NCBI RefSeq assembly: GCF_026319365.1
Contig: NZ_JAPDMS010000003.1
Location: forward strand, 248,001 to 312,000
Origin: Methylophaga sp. OBS1
Lineage (GTDB): Bacteria > Pseudomonadota > Gammaproteobacteria > Nitrosococcales > Methylophagaceae
Length of the DNA: 64,000 nt
Direction of reading: 5' to 3'
Shown: positions 52,422-62,257 of the stretch, one piece after another
Layout of the letters: every line of letters starts with the position of its first letter
How positions within the stretch are numbered: position 1 is the stretch's first letter
Translations under genes and position numbers: made by a program
The notes under the pieces: model-generated
Databases searched by the model: none
What the model was told of the DNA's origin: nothing
The model's input: only the letters and a program-made list of their open reading frames with translations

Positions 52422-54662
52422 ATGGTTAAAACCGCCATCGCGTTTTTGCTGGGCTGCACACTATGTCTGAACCTGAGTGAACTGCCCCGCTATGGATGGC
52501 TGCTGGCAGTGGCTTTGCCTTTTTTATGCTGGTTCAGACAAAGCGTGCTCAGCGCCTTCATTGTCGGCCTGTTATGGGCCGGATTTCAAGCGCAGCTCAG
52601 AATTGACCAGCGTCTGCCTGATGATCTCGTGGGTCATGACAGCGTGCTGACTGGCGTCATTGCTTCCATTCCTGAACAGCATGACAGGGTTTTACGTTTC
52701 AATTTCCAGCCCGACGATGATGCTTTCCCCAAACTGATTCGATTGAGCTGGTATTATCCCGGTGAGCGCCTGCCCGGCCCTGGTGAGCGCTGGCAGCTCG
52801 AGGTCAGACTCAAGCCACCCTCGGGCATGAAAAACCCCGGCAGCTTTGACTATGAAAAGTGGCTGTTTACAGAAGGCATCGGTGCCACTGGCTATATTCG
52901 CAAAAGCCCGTCCAACCAGCTGCTCGAACCGGCATCTGCCTGGCACCTCGATGCATGGCGACTGGATATTGAGCACCAACTCAACCGTTTGCTGGAGGAT
53001 GCCCGACATCTGCCTTTTATTCTGGGCTTATCTGTAGGACAGCGTGAGCAACTGACGCCTGAACACTGGCAGGTACTGCGCGATACCGGCACCAGTCACT
53101 TGCTGGCGATCTCCGGCCTGCATATCGGACTTGCCGCCGCACTGGGCTTTTTTCTGTTTCGCTGGGGCTGGAGTCTGTCCCTGTATACCCTCAAGCTGTT
53201 ACCGGCCAGACAGGTCGGCGCGCTGGGCGGGTTCAGCTTTGCCTTGTTTTATGCGCTGTTGGCCGGGATGGCTGTTCCGACGCAACGTGCGCTCATCATG
53301 GTCAGTACGGTTATGCTGGCCTTGCTGTTGAAACGCCCACTCTACCCCAGCCATATTCTGGCGCTCAGTCTGATAGTGGTATTGCTGTTTGATCCCTTTT
53401 CGGTGCTCAGCGCCGGTTTCTGGCTTTCCTATTCTGCTGTGGCGCTGATTCTGTTGACCTGCAGCTCACGGTTTCCGGCCAGCCGCATTAACTGGATTTC
53501 GATCCACCTGTGGCTGGCTTTAGGCTTAATGCCCTTGCTGATCATATTCTTTAATCAGGTTTCACTGATATCACCGCTGGCGAATCTGGTTGCGGTTCCG
53601 CTGGTGAGTTTTTTGGTTGTACCCTTGATTCTGGCCGGCATGTTGCTGTTGCCGCTGACTGTGACTATTAGCCAGTTTGTGCTGTCGGTGGCCGATGATT
53701 TACTTCACTGGCTCTGGCAGTTACTGAACTGGTTGTCTTCGTTGCCATTTGCCGACTGGCACGTAGCGGAAATGCCCTGGCAAATGACACTGCTGGTAGC
53801 ACTGCTAAGTCTGCTGTTGTTATTGCCACGCGCCATGCCGGCAAAGTGGCTGGGGCTTTTACCTGTTGTTGCGCTCGTCAGCTATCATCCGGACAGGCCT
53901 GCAGCGGGTCAGATCTATGTCACTTTGCTTGATGTCGGTCAGGGTCTGTCTGCCGTCGTCGAAACCCACTCGCATACGCTGGTCTTTGATACCGGTCCCC
54001 GCTACAGCGAACGCTTTGATACCGGCACAGCAGTCGTTGCCCCCTATTTGCTGAGCCGTGGCATTGATCAAGTCGATACATTGGTTGTCAGTCACAGCGA
54101 TAACGACCACATTGGCGGTGTGGCGGGCCTCAAATCACTGGTCTCAGTCACAGAGACGCTCAGCAGTGATACGGCGGCGCTGCCTGATGCCAGCCCCTGT
54201 ATGGCAGGTCAGCAATGGCACTGGGATGGGGTGACGTTTGAAATCCTGTTGCCGCTTGGCAATCAGCATGGCAGTGACAATAACCGCTCCTGCGTGCTCA
54301 AAGTCACCGCGGCCAATCTCAGCCTGTTGCTGCCGGGAGATATTGAGCGCGATAGTGAAAATCAGCTGCTGGCCAGGTATGGCGGTCTACTAGACACCGA
54401 TATTCTGGTGGTTCCCCATCATGGCAGCCGGACCTCCTCCACTACCAGCTTTGTGCAAGCGGTGAACCCCGTCTATGCGTTGTTTCCGGTAGGCTACCGT
54501 AATCGCTGGGGTTTTCCTAAACAAGACGTGCTTGAGCGCTATCTTGATCAGGGAAGCATCATTTTGCGCAGCGATCAGCATGGCGCAATTCTGTTCCGGG
54601 AAAATGGGGACTTTGTGACCTGGCGTCAAAACGCTGCCGGTCTGTGGACAGCAAACTACTGA
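52422..54662 (+). CDS. comEC: DNA-uptake channel protein ComEC/Rec2
   Basis: Polytopic inner-membrane protein that passes single-stranded DNA into the cytoplasm during natural transformation. The 746 residues have an N-terminal DUF4131-type region, a competence domain (HLLAISGLHIGLAAALGFF onward, about 225-490) with many helices, and a C-terminal metallo-beta-lactamase-like domain (DVGQGLSAVVETH, SHSDNDHIGG, VPHHGSRTSS). The gene is intact, so uptake capacity is possible, but no other competence gene lies in the window. Confidence 0.95.
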   Translation: MVKTAIAFLLGCTLCLNLSELPRYGWLLAVALPFLCWFRQSVLSAFIVGLLWAGFQAQLRIDQRLPDDLVGHDSVLTGVIASIPEQHDRVLRFNFQPDDDAFPKLIRLSWYYPGERLPGPGERWQLEVRLKPPSGMKNPGSFDYEKWLFTEGIGATGYIRKSPSNQLLEPASAWHLDAWRLDIEHQLNRLLEDARHLPFILGLSVGQREQLTPEHWQVLRDTGTSHLLAISGLHIGLAAALGFFLFRWGWSLSLYTLKLLPARQVGALGGFSFALFYALLAGMAVPTQRALIMVSTVMLALLLKRPLYPSHILALSLIVVLLFDPFSVLSAGFWLSYSAVALILLTCSSRFPASRINWISIHLWLALGLMPLLIIFFNQVSLISPLANLVAVPLVSFLVVPLILAGMLLLPLTVTISQFVLSVADDLLHWLWQLLNWLSSLPFADWHVAEMPWQMTLLVALLSLLLLLPRAMPAKWLGLLPVVALVSYHPDRPAAGQIYVTLLDVGQGLSAVVETHSHTLVFDTGPRYSERFDTGTAVVAPYLLSRGIDQVDTLVVSHSDNDHIGGVAGLKSLVSVTETLSSDTAALPDASPCMAGQQWHWDGVTFEILLPLGNQHGSDNNRSCVLKVTAANLSLLLPGDIERDSENQLLARYGGLLDTDILVVPHHGSRTSSTTSFVQAVNPVYALFPVGYRNRWGFPKQDVLERYLDQGSIILRSDQHGAILFRENGDFVTWRQNAAGLWTANY

Positions 54663-54723
54663 GTCTCGTCTTTTTCAAGTATGATGAGCGCTGTCATCAT
54701 TGGATCAACAGAGACGAAATATC

Positions 54724-55380
54724 ATGCTGGAACTGTTTAAAGCAGGCGGTTGGTTGATGATACCGCTGTTTATCTGTTCGGTTATCTCCATTGCCATTAT
54801 CGCCGAACGCTTCTGGAGTCTTCAGACCAGACGCATTGCCCCCTCAGAGCTGGTCACGCAGATCTGGCAGTGGCTGCAATACAATCAGGTGGATGAACAG
54901 CGCATCAAAGCCTTGCAGAATAACTCGCCGCTGGGCCAGATACTGGCTGCCGGTCTGACCAATCGCTACAGCTCCCGGGACATCACTAAAGAGAGCATTC
55001 AGGATGTGGGCCGCCATGTCACTGTGGCGATGGAGCGCAATCTCAATACCCTCGGCACTATCGCCGCGATCTCACCGCTTATCGGACTACTGGGTACGGT
55101 GGTCGGCATGATCAAGGTTTTTGCTGTGATTACGGCTGAAGGTGTAGGTAACCCGGAAACCCTGGCAGGTGGTATTTCAGAAGCGTTGATCACCACCGCT
55201 GCCGGTCTCGTGGTTGCGATCCCCAGCCTGATTTTCTACCGCTACTATCGTGGCAAAATCAGCAAGCTCGTCGTCGGCATGGAAGAGCAGGCCATGAAAT
55301 TGATCGAAATTCTGCATGGCGAACGTCAATTTGATGTGGATGAGGAAACCCGTCGTGAATCTGTCACCACAACGCTCTGA
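54724..55380 (+). CDS. exbB: ExbB/TolQ-family proton-channel protein
   Basis: The 218-aa protein has three membrane helices (about 6-27, 118-140 and 156-178) of the MotA/TolQ/ExbB family: AAISPLIGLLGTVVGMIKVF and ISEALITTAAGLVVAIPSLIFY. The start at ATG 54724 (MLELFKAGGW) is preferred over an in-frame TTG at 54700. Paired with the ExbD-like gene, it energises an outer-membrane or envelope partner; the position beside comEC and msbA equals the second exbBD set of Pseudomonas. The partner TonB is not here. Confidence 0.9.
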   Translation: MLELFKAGGWLMIPLFICSVISIAIIAERFWSLQTRRIAPSELVTQIWQWLQYNQVDEQRIKALQNNSPLGQILAAGLTNRYSSRDITKESIQDVGRHVTVAMERNLNTLGTIAAISPLIGLLGTVVGMIKVFAVITAEGVGNPETLAGGISEALITTAAGLVVAIPSLIFYRYYRGKISKLVVGMEEQAMKLIEILHGERQFDVDEETRRESVTTTL

Positions 55381-55780
55381 AGATCCCGATGTCAATCTGA
55401 CACCGATGATTGACGTCGTCTTTCTGCTGTTACTGTTTTTTATGGTCTCCACCAGCTTTATCCGCGAGAGTTCGCTGAAAGTGGACCTGCCGGAGGCGAC
55501 CGGCGAAGCGATGGTCGAGCAGGCGCAGCCGATCGATATCGTGATTCAGGCTGATGGTCAGTTTCTGATCAATGATGAAGTGTTGGCGGTGGTGAACCGT
55601 GATAACCTGAAAACCCGATTACGCTCGGCTGCCGGGGACAATCAGGACCCGCACATCATCATCAGCGCCGATGCTGACGCTCAGTACCAGCATATTGTGA
55701 CCGCCATGGATACGGCTCAGCAGATGGGCTACAGCAAGCTTACCCTGGCGACCCGACAAACCCGAACAGAGAACGAATGA
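55355..55780 (+). CDS. exbD: ExbD/TolR-family proton-channel protein
   Basis: The 141-aa protein has one membrane helix with the conserved Asp (LTPMIDVVFLLLLFFMVSTSF) and a periplasmic ExbD domain (VDLPEATGEAMVEQ, DGQFLINDEVLAV, IIISADADAQYQHIVTAMD). The start GTG at 55355 is chosen because GAGGA lies 9 bases upstream; the in-frame ATG at 55316 falls well inside exbB. It overlaps exbB by 26 bases and msbA by 4. Confidence 0.9.
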   Translation: MNLSPQRSEDPDVNLTPMIDVVFLLLLFFMVSTSFIRESSLKVDLPEATGEAMVEQAQPIDIVIQADGQFLINDEVLAVVNRDNLKTRLRSAAGDNQDPHIIISADADAQYQHIVTAMDTAQQMGYSKLTLATRQTRTENE

Positions 55781-57534
55781 CAGATAACAATGTTGAAATC
55801 AGCGCTGTGCAGTTGTACAAGCGCCTGTTGAGCTATGCCAAGCCCTACTGGCGTGCCTTTGTGGCGGTCGTGCTGGCCATGGTGGTGTATGCCGGCACTG
55901 AAGCGGGCGTTGCCATGCTCATGAAACCCTTGATGGATCAGGGCTTTGTTGATCGCGATCCCAATATCATTCAGTATATTCCTGTCGCAATTATTGGCCT
56001 GTTTCTGGTGCGCGGACTGGCTGATTTTTTCACCACCTACGGCCTGGGCTGGATAGCGCGTAATGTGATCAAAACCCTGCGTGAGCAGATGTTCAACAAA
56101 CTGCTGGTATTGCCTGCACCGTTTTATGATCACAGTACCTCAGGTCAGTTGATGTCTAAGCTGGTTTATGACGTAGAGCAGGTCGCATCAGCCGCCACGG
56201 ATGCCGTTCTGACCATCATCCGTGACAGCCTGACTATCATTGGTCTATTGGTCTGGATGTTCTACCTCAGCGGCTTTTTATCCTTGCTGATTTTCTTTAC
56301 CGTCCCTTTTATCGCTTTGCTGGTTTACTACGTCAGCATTCGTTTTCGCCGTATCAGCAAAAATATTCAGAACTCGATGGGCGATGTCAGTCATGTCTCC
56401 GGCGAAATCATTGAAGGACATCGTGAGGTAAAAACCTTTGGCGGCCAGACCTACGAAGCCAGACGATTTGATAAGGTGAATCAGGGCAACCGCCGCCAAC
56501 AGATGAAAAAAATTGCAACCGATGCGGTCAGTCAGCCCCTGACCGCGCTGATTGCAGCTGTGGGGATGGCATTAGTGATTTATATTGCCACCCTTCCGCA
56601 GATGCTGGAACAGATCACGGTGGGCGACTTTATTTCCTTTATTACAGCGATGATGATGCTGCTGACACCGATGAAGCGACTGACCAAAGTCAATGCCAAG
56701 CTTCAGGCCGGGATTGCGGCGGCTGAGAGTATTTTCAATCTGCTGGATGAAGAGCCCGAAGTCGATGCAGGTCAGCGTCAACTTCAACGGGCACAGGGTC
56801 ACATCGAATATCGTGATGTGAGCTTCAGCTACAAACCGGATAAGGGCCAGGTCCTCAGTCACATCAGCTTCAGTGCCAAACCGGGACAGACTATCGCCTT
56901 TGTCGGTCATTCCGGCAGTGGCAAAACCACCCTGGTCAGCCTGCTGGCGCGTTTTTACAACGTCAGTGAGGGGCAGATTCTGATTGATGGTATCGATATC
57001 AATGAACTGCAACTGGCGGATTTAAGACGCCAGATTTCATTGGTAAATCAACAGGTTGTGCTGTTCAACGACAGCATTGCTAACAATATCCGCTATGGCT
57101 TGCCCGACGAGATCAGTGAAGAAGCCATCATTGAGGCTGCCCGATCCGCCCATGCCTGGGATTTTATCCAGCGGTTACCGGACGGTTTGCATACCCAGGT
57201 CGGTGAAAACGGAGTACTGCTCTCCGGCGGACAGCGTCAGCGGCTGGCGATTGCCCGGGCGCTGCTGCGGGATGCGCCCATCCTGATCCTCGATGAAGCC
57301 ACCTCGGCACTGGATACCGAAGCAGAACGTCATATTCAGGCAGCGCTGGAAAACCTGATGCAGCAACGCACCACACTGGTCATCGCCCACCGCCTGTCGA
57401 CCATTGAAAAAGCCGATTTCATTGTAGTGATGCACAATGGTGAGATTATGGAAACCGGCACCCACGGCGAACTGCTGGCGAAAGGTAAGCACTATGCCGA
57501 ACTGCATCGCCTGCAATTTCAGGAGCAGGCATAA
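55777..57534 (+). CDS. msbA: lipid A export ABC transporter MsbA
   Basis: Flips lipid A-core across the inner membrane. The 585-aa half-transporter has a six-helix membrane domain (about 1-310) and a nucleotide-binding domain with Walker A FVGHSGSGKTT, Q-loop NQQVVLFNDSI, signature LLSGGQRQRLAIARAL, Walker B LILDEATSALD and the H-loop IAHRLST. Coupled to exbD and followed 5 bases later by lpxK, the usual msbA-lpxK pairing. Confidence 0.96.
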   Translation: MTDNNVEISAVQLYKRLLSYAKPYWRAFVAVVLAMVVYAGTEAGVAMLMKPLMDQGFVDRDPNIIQYIPVAIIGLFLVRGLADFFTTYGLGWIARNVIKTLREQMFNKLLVLPAPFYDHSTSGQLMSKLVYDVEQVASAATDAVLTIIRDSLTIIGLLVWMFYLSGFLSLLIFFTVPFIALLVYYVSIRFRRISKNIQNSMGDVSHVSGEIIEGHREVKTFGGQTYEARRFDKVNQGNRRQQMKKIATDAVSQPLTALIAAVGMALVIYIATLPQMLEQITVGDFISFITAMMMLLTPMKRLTKVNAKLQAGIAAAESIFNLLDEEPEVDAGQRQLQRAQGHIEYRDVSFSYKPDKGQVLSHISFSAKPGQTIAFVGHSGSGKTTLVSLLARFYNVSEGQILIDGIDINELQLADLRRQISLVNQQVVLFNDSIANNIRYGLPDEISEEAIIEAARSAHAWDFIQRLPDGLHTQVGENGVLLSGGQRQRLAIARALLRDAPILILDEATSALDTEAERHIQAALENLMQQRTTLVIAHRLSTIEKADFIVVMHNGEIMETGTHGELLAKGKHYAELHRLQFQEQA

Positions 57535-57539
57535 ATCCA

Positions 57540-58523
57540 ATGAAATGGCTCAGTGACAGCTGGTACCGACCGCATCCGGTGCGCTGGCTGCTGTTACCGC
57601 TGAGCCTGCTTTATCGCCTTATCAGTGCCGCTCGCAGAAGCGCTTACCAGCGCGGTTGGCTGACCCGTCATAAAATGCGGGTCCCGGTGATTGTTGTTGG
57701 CAATATCAGTGTCGGCGGCACCGGTAAAACCCCCTTTGTCTTGTGGCTCTGTGCTCAGCTAAAACAAGCCGGATACACCCCGGGCATTATCAGCCGCGGT
57801 TATGGCGGCAAGGCCAAACAGTATCCACTTGATGTAAGGTGTGACACCGCCACGGGGGAAGCCGGTGACGAGCCGGTATTGATCGCCCGGCGCAGTGGCT
57901 GTCCGGTCGTCGTCGACCCGAACCGCAGTGCCGCAGCGGTACATCTGCTGAGTCAGCAGTCCTGTGATGTCATTATTTCCGATGATGGTCTTCAGCACTA
58001 TGCGTTGGAACGTGATATCGAAATCTGTCTGGTCGACAGTGAGCGGCGTTTTGGCAATAAGCTCTGCCTGCCGGCAGGACCACTGCGTGAACCGATAGCT
58101 CGGCTGCAGTCGGTCGATTTTGTGGTTTATCACGGTGAAGCGGCGAGCCAGCGCTACCAGATGCAACTGGAGGCCCGTCGCTGGCATAATCTCGCCGAGC
58201 CGGAAAAGCAGCTACCACTGACCGCATTCCACGAGCAGGAAGTGCATGCTGTGGCCGGCATCGGCCACCCGCAGCGCTTTTTCGATTTATTGTGCGAGCA
58301 GGGCATCATTGTGCACCCGCATGCTTTTGACGACCATCATGACTTTTCTGCCGCCGATCTGGACTTTGCCGATGAGCTACCGGTACTGATGACTGAGAAG
58401 GATGCGGTAAAATGTCAGGCATTCACCCGGCCAAATCACTGGTATCTGCCGGTGACCGCGCGCATTGATGACAGCCTGGCCCAAGCCATACTGAACAAAT
58501 TAAAGGATCCAAGCGATGGATAA
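57540..58523 (+). CDS. lpxK: tetraacyldisaccharide 4'-kinase LpxK
   Basis: Adds the 4'-phosphate to the lipid A precursor at the inner membrane. The 327 residues have an N-terminal membrane-associated segment, the Walker [13 protein letters not shown] (about 57-68) and the substrate-binding [31 protein letters not shown] and the later TEKDAVKC are also family features. Length equals E. coli LpxK (328). It overlaps the ycaR-like gene by 8 bases. Confidence 0.96.
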   Translation: MKWLSDSWYRPHPVRWLLLPLSLLYRLISAARRSAYQRGWLTRHKMRVPVIVVGNISVGGTGKTPFVLWLCAQLKQAGYTPGIISRGYGGKAKQYPLDVRCDTATGEAGDEPVLIARRSGCPVVVDPNRSAAAVHLLSQQSCDVIISDDGLQHYALERDIEICLVDSERRFGNKLCLPAGPLREPIARLQSVDFVVYHGEAASQRYQMQLEARRWHNLAEPEKQLPLTAFHEQEVHAVAGIGHPQRFFDLLCEQGIIVHPHAFDDHHDFSAADLDFADELPVLMTEKDAVKCQAFTRPNHWYLPVTARIDDSLAQAILNKLKDPSDG

Positions 58524-58695
58524 TGCCTTACTGGAAATTCTGGCCTGCCCCGCCTGCAAAAGTAGTCTGCATTACGACAAAGCCCGTCAGGAACTGGTTT
58601 GTCGAGGCTGCCGGCTGGCCTATCCTATCCGGGATGATATACCGGTCATGCTGATTGAAGAAGCACGTGAACTGGCCGCTGACGAAGAGATTTAA
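58516..58695 (+). CDS. ycaR: Trm112/YcaR-family small protein
   Basis: A 59-aa protein beginning [18 protein letters not shown]. It has the Trm112-like zinc-ribbon pattern CPAC at residues 11-14 and a second CRGC at about 29-32, then [17 protein letters not shown], the family C-terminus. E. coli YcaR lies in the same lpxK-ycaR-kdsB order. Function is not firmly established. ATG at 58516 overlaps lpxK by 8 bases, and kdsB follows 6 bases after the stop. Confidence 0.9.
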   Translation: MDNALLEILACPACKSSLHYDKARQELVCRGCRLAYPIRDDIPVMLIEEARELAADEEI

Positions 58696-58701
58696 ATCGG
58701 A

Positions 58702-59457
58702 ATGAGTTTCAAAATTATTATCCCGGCCCGCTATGCTTCAAGCCGGCTGCCAGGCAAGCCTTTGCTGGACATTGGCGGCAAACCCATGATTCAGCATGTC
58801 TATGATCGTGCCTGTGAGAGTGATGCCGACACGGTTATTATCGCAACAGACGATGAGCGGATTGCTGCGTCTGCCAGCGCATTCGGCGCTGATGTCTGCA
58901 TGACCGGCGTTGATCATCGTTCGGGCACTGATCGTTTAGCTGAAGTGGCGCAGACACGTCGTTTTGCCGACGATGACATCGTCATCAATGTGCAGGGCGA
59001 TGAACCCTGCCTGCCGGCTTTGCTGATCAACCAGGTCGCGGCAGATTTGGCACAGCACACAGAGGCCGATATGGCCTCCCTGTTCAGCCGTATCCAACAG
59101 GAAAAGCAGGTTTTTGACCCGAATGTGGTGAAAGTGGTCATGGATGGCAGCGGCTACGCATTATATTTCAGCCGGGCGCCCATTCCCTGGATGCGCGACC
59201 ACTTTAACAGTAATGCAGGGTTACCGCCGGAATTGCCACACTATCGCCATATTGGTCTTTACGGCTATCGTGCATCCTTTCTGAAACATTACGCTGAACT
59301 CACGCCTTGTCTGCTGGAAACCGAAGAATCTCTGGAACAATTGCGCGCGCTGTTCCACGGTAAGAAAATCCATATGACTGAGGCACTCATCAGCGCCGGT
59401 CATGGCGTCGATACTGAAGCTGATTTACTGGCTGTCAGGAAGATACTGACTGAGTAA
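58702..59457 (+). CDS. kdsB: CMP-Kdo synthetase
   Basis: Activates Kdo (3-deoxy-manno-octulosonate) as CMP-Kdo for addition to lipid A. The 251-aa protein opens FKIIIPARYASSRLPGKPL with the nucleotide-binding motif, and has IDHRSGTDRLAEV-like VDHRSGTDRLAEV, NVQGDEPCLP, and the active-site segment ALYFSRAPIPW. It completes the msbA-lpxK-ycaR-kdsB operon. The 3' end overlaps the convergent unknown gene by 33 bases. Confidence 0.96.
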   Translation: MSFKIIIPARYASSRLPGKPLLDIGGKPMIQHVYDRACESDADTVIIATDDERIAASASAFGADVCMTGVDHRSGTDRLAEVAQTRRFADDDIVINVQGDEPCLPALLINQVAADLAQHTEADMASLFSRIQQEKQVFDPNVVKVVMDGSGYALYFSRAPIPWMRDHFNSNAGLPPELPHYRHIGLYGYRASFLKHYAELTPCLLETEESLEQLRALFHGKKIHMTEALISAGHGVDTEADLLAVRKILTE

Positions 59458-59718
59458 TCTGTCCAGTCCTGCCGCCACCAGTTCGGCATGCAGGTTACCC
59501 TCACCATCGAATACCGGCAACGTATAGGTTACCGGTACCGTGCGGTGCCCTTCACCGTACTGCGTGGCCTGTATGTCATGGTCGTTTTCCAGCACCTGCA
59601 ATACCAGCTGACAGCCATCCAGCAATTCGATGATTTCACAGCGATGCTGATGATAAGTGACCTGCTGGCCGATTAAGGCCAGCAGATGTTCACAGGGAAT
59701 ATCACTTTTCCTGGGCAT
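59425..59718 (-). CDS. 97-aa protein of unknown function downstream of rne
   Basis: Not recognised. The start at 59718 ([20 protein letters not shown]) overlaps the rne 3' end by 17 bases. The protein is soluble, with one cysteine at residue 9, another in HRCEIIELL and a third in [10 protein letters not shown]. There is a beta-rich pattern in the middle ([27 protein letters not shown]) and no signal or helix for a membrane. Its end overlaps kdsB by 33 bases in the opposite direction. Coupling to rne suggests co-transcription. It may be a small OB- or SH3-like fold, which is inference. Confidence 0.6.
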   Translation of the reverse strand: MPRKSDIPCEHLLALIGQQVTYHQHRCEIIELLDGCQLVLQVLENDHDIQATQYGEGHRTVPVTYTLPVFDGEGNLHAELVAAGLDRLLSQYLPDSQ

Positions 59719-62257
59719 GAGATGTTGCACTCGCTTCGGGTTTGGCCTTGGACTTCTCTTCCTTGCCATTATCATCCGATGCGGTGTTTTTTTCTACACC
59801 CGATTCCTGCGCACTGGTTTCCGTCTTGTTTTTAGCCGGTGCAACCTTCTTGTTCTCAGCCGCTGACGCAGAGGCCGTGTCAGACCTTTTGACGGCTGCC
59901 GGTTTGTCCTGCTTGTTATCGGCAGCCGGCTTGTCGTCTGACTTGTCAGTCGGGCCTGATTTGCGATTGCTGTTGTCTGATGACGGACCATTGTCAGTTG
60001 AGTCAGATTTGGCCTTGCTATCATCAGACGCGTTGCTACCAGCCTTGTTCTCTCCGGTACGGCGACGACGGTTGCTGCCGCCGCCTGAGGTCGAACGAGT
60101 GCGCTTAGGCTTGCTGGCAGGCACTTTGTTGCCATCGACTTCAGGCTCTTTCTCCGGCTTGATCAGATTGCCATTGACTTCCGGCTCCGGCTCGGGAATC
60201 GCGTTGCCATTCACTTCCGGTTTCGGTTCAGGCGGTACATTGCCTTTTTCCTGTTCCTGTCTAATAGCCTGATCAGCCGTTTCCGGACGGGAGCGACGAC
60301 GACGTCCGCCACGGCGTGAACGACGGCCGTTGCTGCTGCGTGATTTACCGTTGTCATCACTGTCAGCTCCTGACTTGTTAGCCTCAGGCGTTGTTTTCTT
60401 GTCATCAGACTTTTTATTGTCGTCTGCGGCGTCCTGACTATCTTGACGACGACGCGGTTTACGACGCTCATTTCCGCCGCGACCACCACGGTTGGCATTA
60501 CGATTCTGCGGACGACCGGACTTTCTCTGTTCCGGCTTTTTATCTTTCTCTTTGGTTTTGTCGTCTTCTTCCACTTCAGGTTTACCAGTCAGGACATTGA
60601 GCAGACGTTTGAGCAAGCTTGGTTTTGGCTGCTCATCCTTTTCACGGGCGATAACAGGCGCCGGGGCCGCCGGTGAGATACCCGTCACAGCCGGTTGTTC
60701 CATGGTCGGTTTATCACGCAATACTACCGGCGTTTCGAGTTCGGGCGTCGTGATCATCTGGTGACTCACCTGCTGACGCACGGCGCCGTCTTTAATCCGT
60801 TCAATATCGTAATGCGGTGTTTCCAGATGCGGGTTGGGAATCATCACAATCTTGACGTTGTGACGTTGTTCAACCGCCTCAATCTGCATCCGCTTGTCAT
60901 TGAGAATGAAGGTCGCCACCGGTACCGGCAGTTGCACCACCAGTTGGGTAATTTTGTCTTTGGTCGCTTCCTCTTCGACCAACCGCAGTACGGCGAGTCC
61001 CAGTGATTCGACACCACGAACATGGCCCAAACCGGCACAACGCGGGCAGATTTCCTGATGTGCCTCACCCAGCGCCGGACGTAGGCGCTGGCGTGACATT
61101 TCCAGCAGACCGAAACGTGAAATACGTCCCACTTGCACACGGGCGCGGTCGGCTTTTAAATGCTCACGGAGACGATTTTCTACTTCACGCTGGTTACGGC
61201 TCGGCCCCATATCGATGAAATCGATAACCACCAGACCGCCCAGATCGCGTAAACGCAATTGACGGGCAATCTCTTCGGCTGCTTCCAGATTGGTATTCAG
61301 CGCGGTTTCCTCGATATCACCGCCCTTGTTGGCACGGGCCGAGTTAACGTCGATGGAAATCAGCGCTTCAGTCGGGTCGATCACCAGCGCCCCACCGGAA
61401 GGCAAGCGCACTTCATGGCGGAAAGCGCTTTCTATCTGGCTTTCTACCTGGTAGCGGGTAAACAGCGGCACCTTGTCCTGGTAGAGTTTAAACTTGCTCA
61501 GTTCATGCGGCATCACCATACGCATAAAGTCATAACCGGTCTGGTAGACCTCGGGCGAGTCCACCAGGATTTCACCAATGTCTTTACGTAGGTAATCGCG
61601 CAGCGCGCGGATAATGATATTGCTTTCCTGATACACCAGAAACGGTGCACTGCGATCACGGGTCGCGACATCAATCGCGGTCCACAACTGCAGCAGGTAT
61701 TCCAGATCCCATTGCAGTTCTTCGGGCTGCTTGCCGACACCGGCGGTGCGAACAATCATGCCCATATCATCGGGCACTTCCAGATGACGCAGCGTCTCCT
61801 GCAGTTCAGCCCGATCATCACCTTCAATACGACGGGAAATACCACCAGCACGTGGGCTGTTAGGCATCAACACCAGGTAACGACCGGCCAGACTGATGAA
61901 GGTAGTCAGTGCCGCGCCTTTGTTACCGCGCTCTTCTTTCTCGATTTGGACGACCAGTTCCTGACCGACTGAAAGCACATCCTGGACGTTGATGCGACCA
62001 TTGTCGTCGCCGTCACGCTTTTTGAAATAGCTTTTGGAGATTTCCTTGAGAGGCAAAAAGCCCTGACGCTCTGAGCCGTAATCAACGAAAACGGCCTCCA
62101 GACTGGGTTCTACCCGGGTAATTTTACCTTTGTAGATATTGCCTTTTTTCTGCTCCCTGGAAGGAGTATCGATATCCAAGTCAAACAGGCGCTGGCCATC
62201 GACCATTGCCACACGCAACTCTTCTGAATGGGTTGCGTTAATTAAAATTCGTTTCAT
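59702..62257 (-). CDS. rne: ribonuclease E
   Basis: Endonuclease of mRNA turnover, rRNA and tRNA maturation, and scaffold of the degradosome. The 851 residues share E. coli numbering in the catalytic half: S1 domain about 39-119, metal-binding Asp303 ([10 protein letters not shown]) and Asp346 (VVIDFIDM), and the zinc-link CPRC at 404-407. The C-terminal tail (about 510-851) is low-complexity, with basic blocks ([14 protein letters not shown]) and a tandem EPEVNGN-type repeat. RhlB, a usual partner of RNase E, is encoded at the other end of the window. Confidence 0.97.
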   Translation of the reverse strand: MKRILINATHSEELRVAMVDGQRLFDLDIDTPSREQKKGNIYKGKITRVEPSLEAVFVDYGSERQGFLPLKEISKSYFKKRDGDDNGRINVQDVLSVGQELVVQIEKEERGNKGAALTTFISLAGRYLVLMPNSPRAGGISRRIEGDDRAELQETLRHLEVPDDMGMIVRTAGVGKQPEELQWDLEYLLQLWTAIDVATRDRSAPFLVYQESNIIIRALRDYLRKDIGEILVDSPEVYQTGYDFMRMVMPHELSKFKLYQDKVPLFTRYQVESQIESAFRHEVRLPSGGALVIDPTEALISIDVNSARANKGGDIEETALNTNLEAAEEIARQLRLRDLGGLVVIDFIDMGPSRNQREVENRLREHLKADRARVQVGRISRFGLLEMSRQRLRPALGEAHQEICPRCAGLGHVRGVESLGLAVLRLVEEEATKDKITQLVVQLPVPVATFILNDKRMQIEAVEQRHNVKIVMIPNPHLETPHYDIERIKDGAVRQQVSHQMITTPELETPVVLRDKPTMEQPAVTGISPAAPAPVIAREKDEQPKPSLLKRLLNVLTGKPEVEEDDKTKEKDKKPEQRKSGRPQNRNANRGGRGGNERRKPRRRQDSQDAADDNKKSDDKKTTPEANKSGADSDDNGKSRSSNGRRSRRGGRRRRSRPETADQAIRQEQEKGNVPPEPKPEVNGNAIPEPEPEVNGNLIKPEKEPEVDGNKVPASKPKRTRSTSGGGSNRRRRTGENKAGSNASDDSKAKSDSTDNGPSSDNSNRKSGPTDKSDDKPAADNKQDKPAAVKRSDTASASAAENKKVAPAKNKTETSAQESGVEKNTASDDNGKEEKSKAKPEASATSHAQEK
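60111..60245 (-). repeat. tandem peptide repeat in the RNase E C-terminal tail
   Basis: In the rne reading frame, about residues 672-715 carry three near copies of a 14-residue unit: [24 protein letters not shown] and [12 protein letters not shown]. The DNA copies have diverged little, suggesting recent slippage or unequal exchange. The rest of the tail is Arg- and Lys-rich and does not repeat in the same way. Confidence 0.85.
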
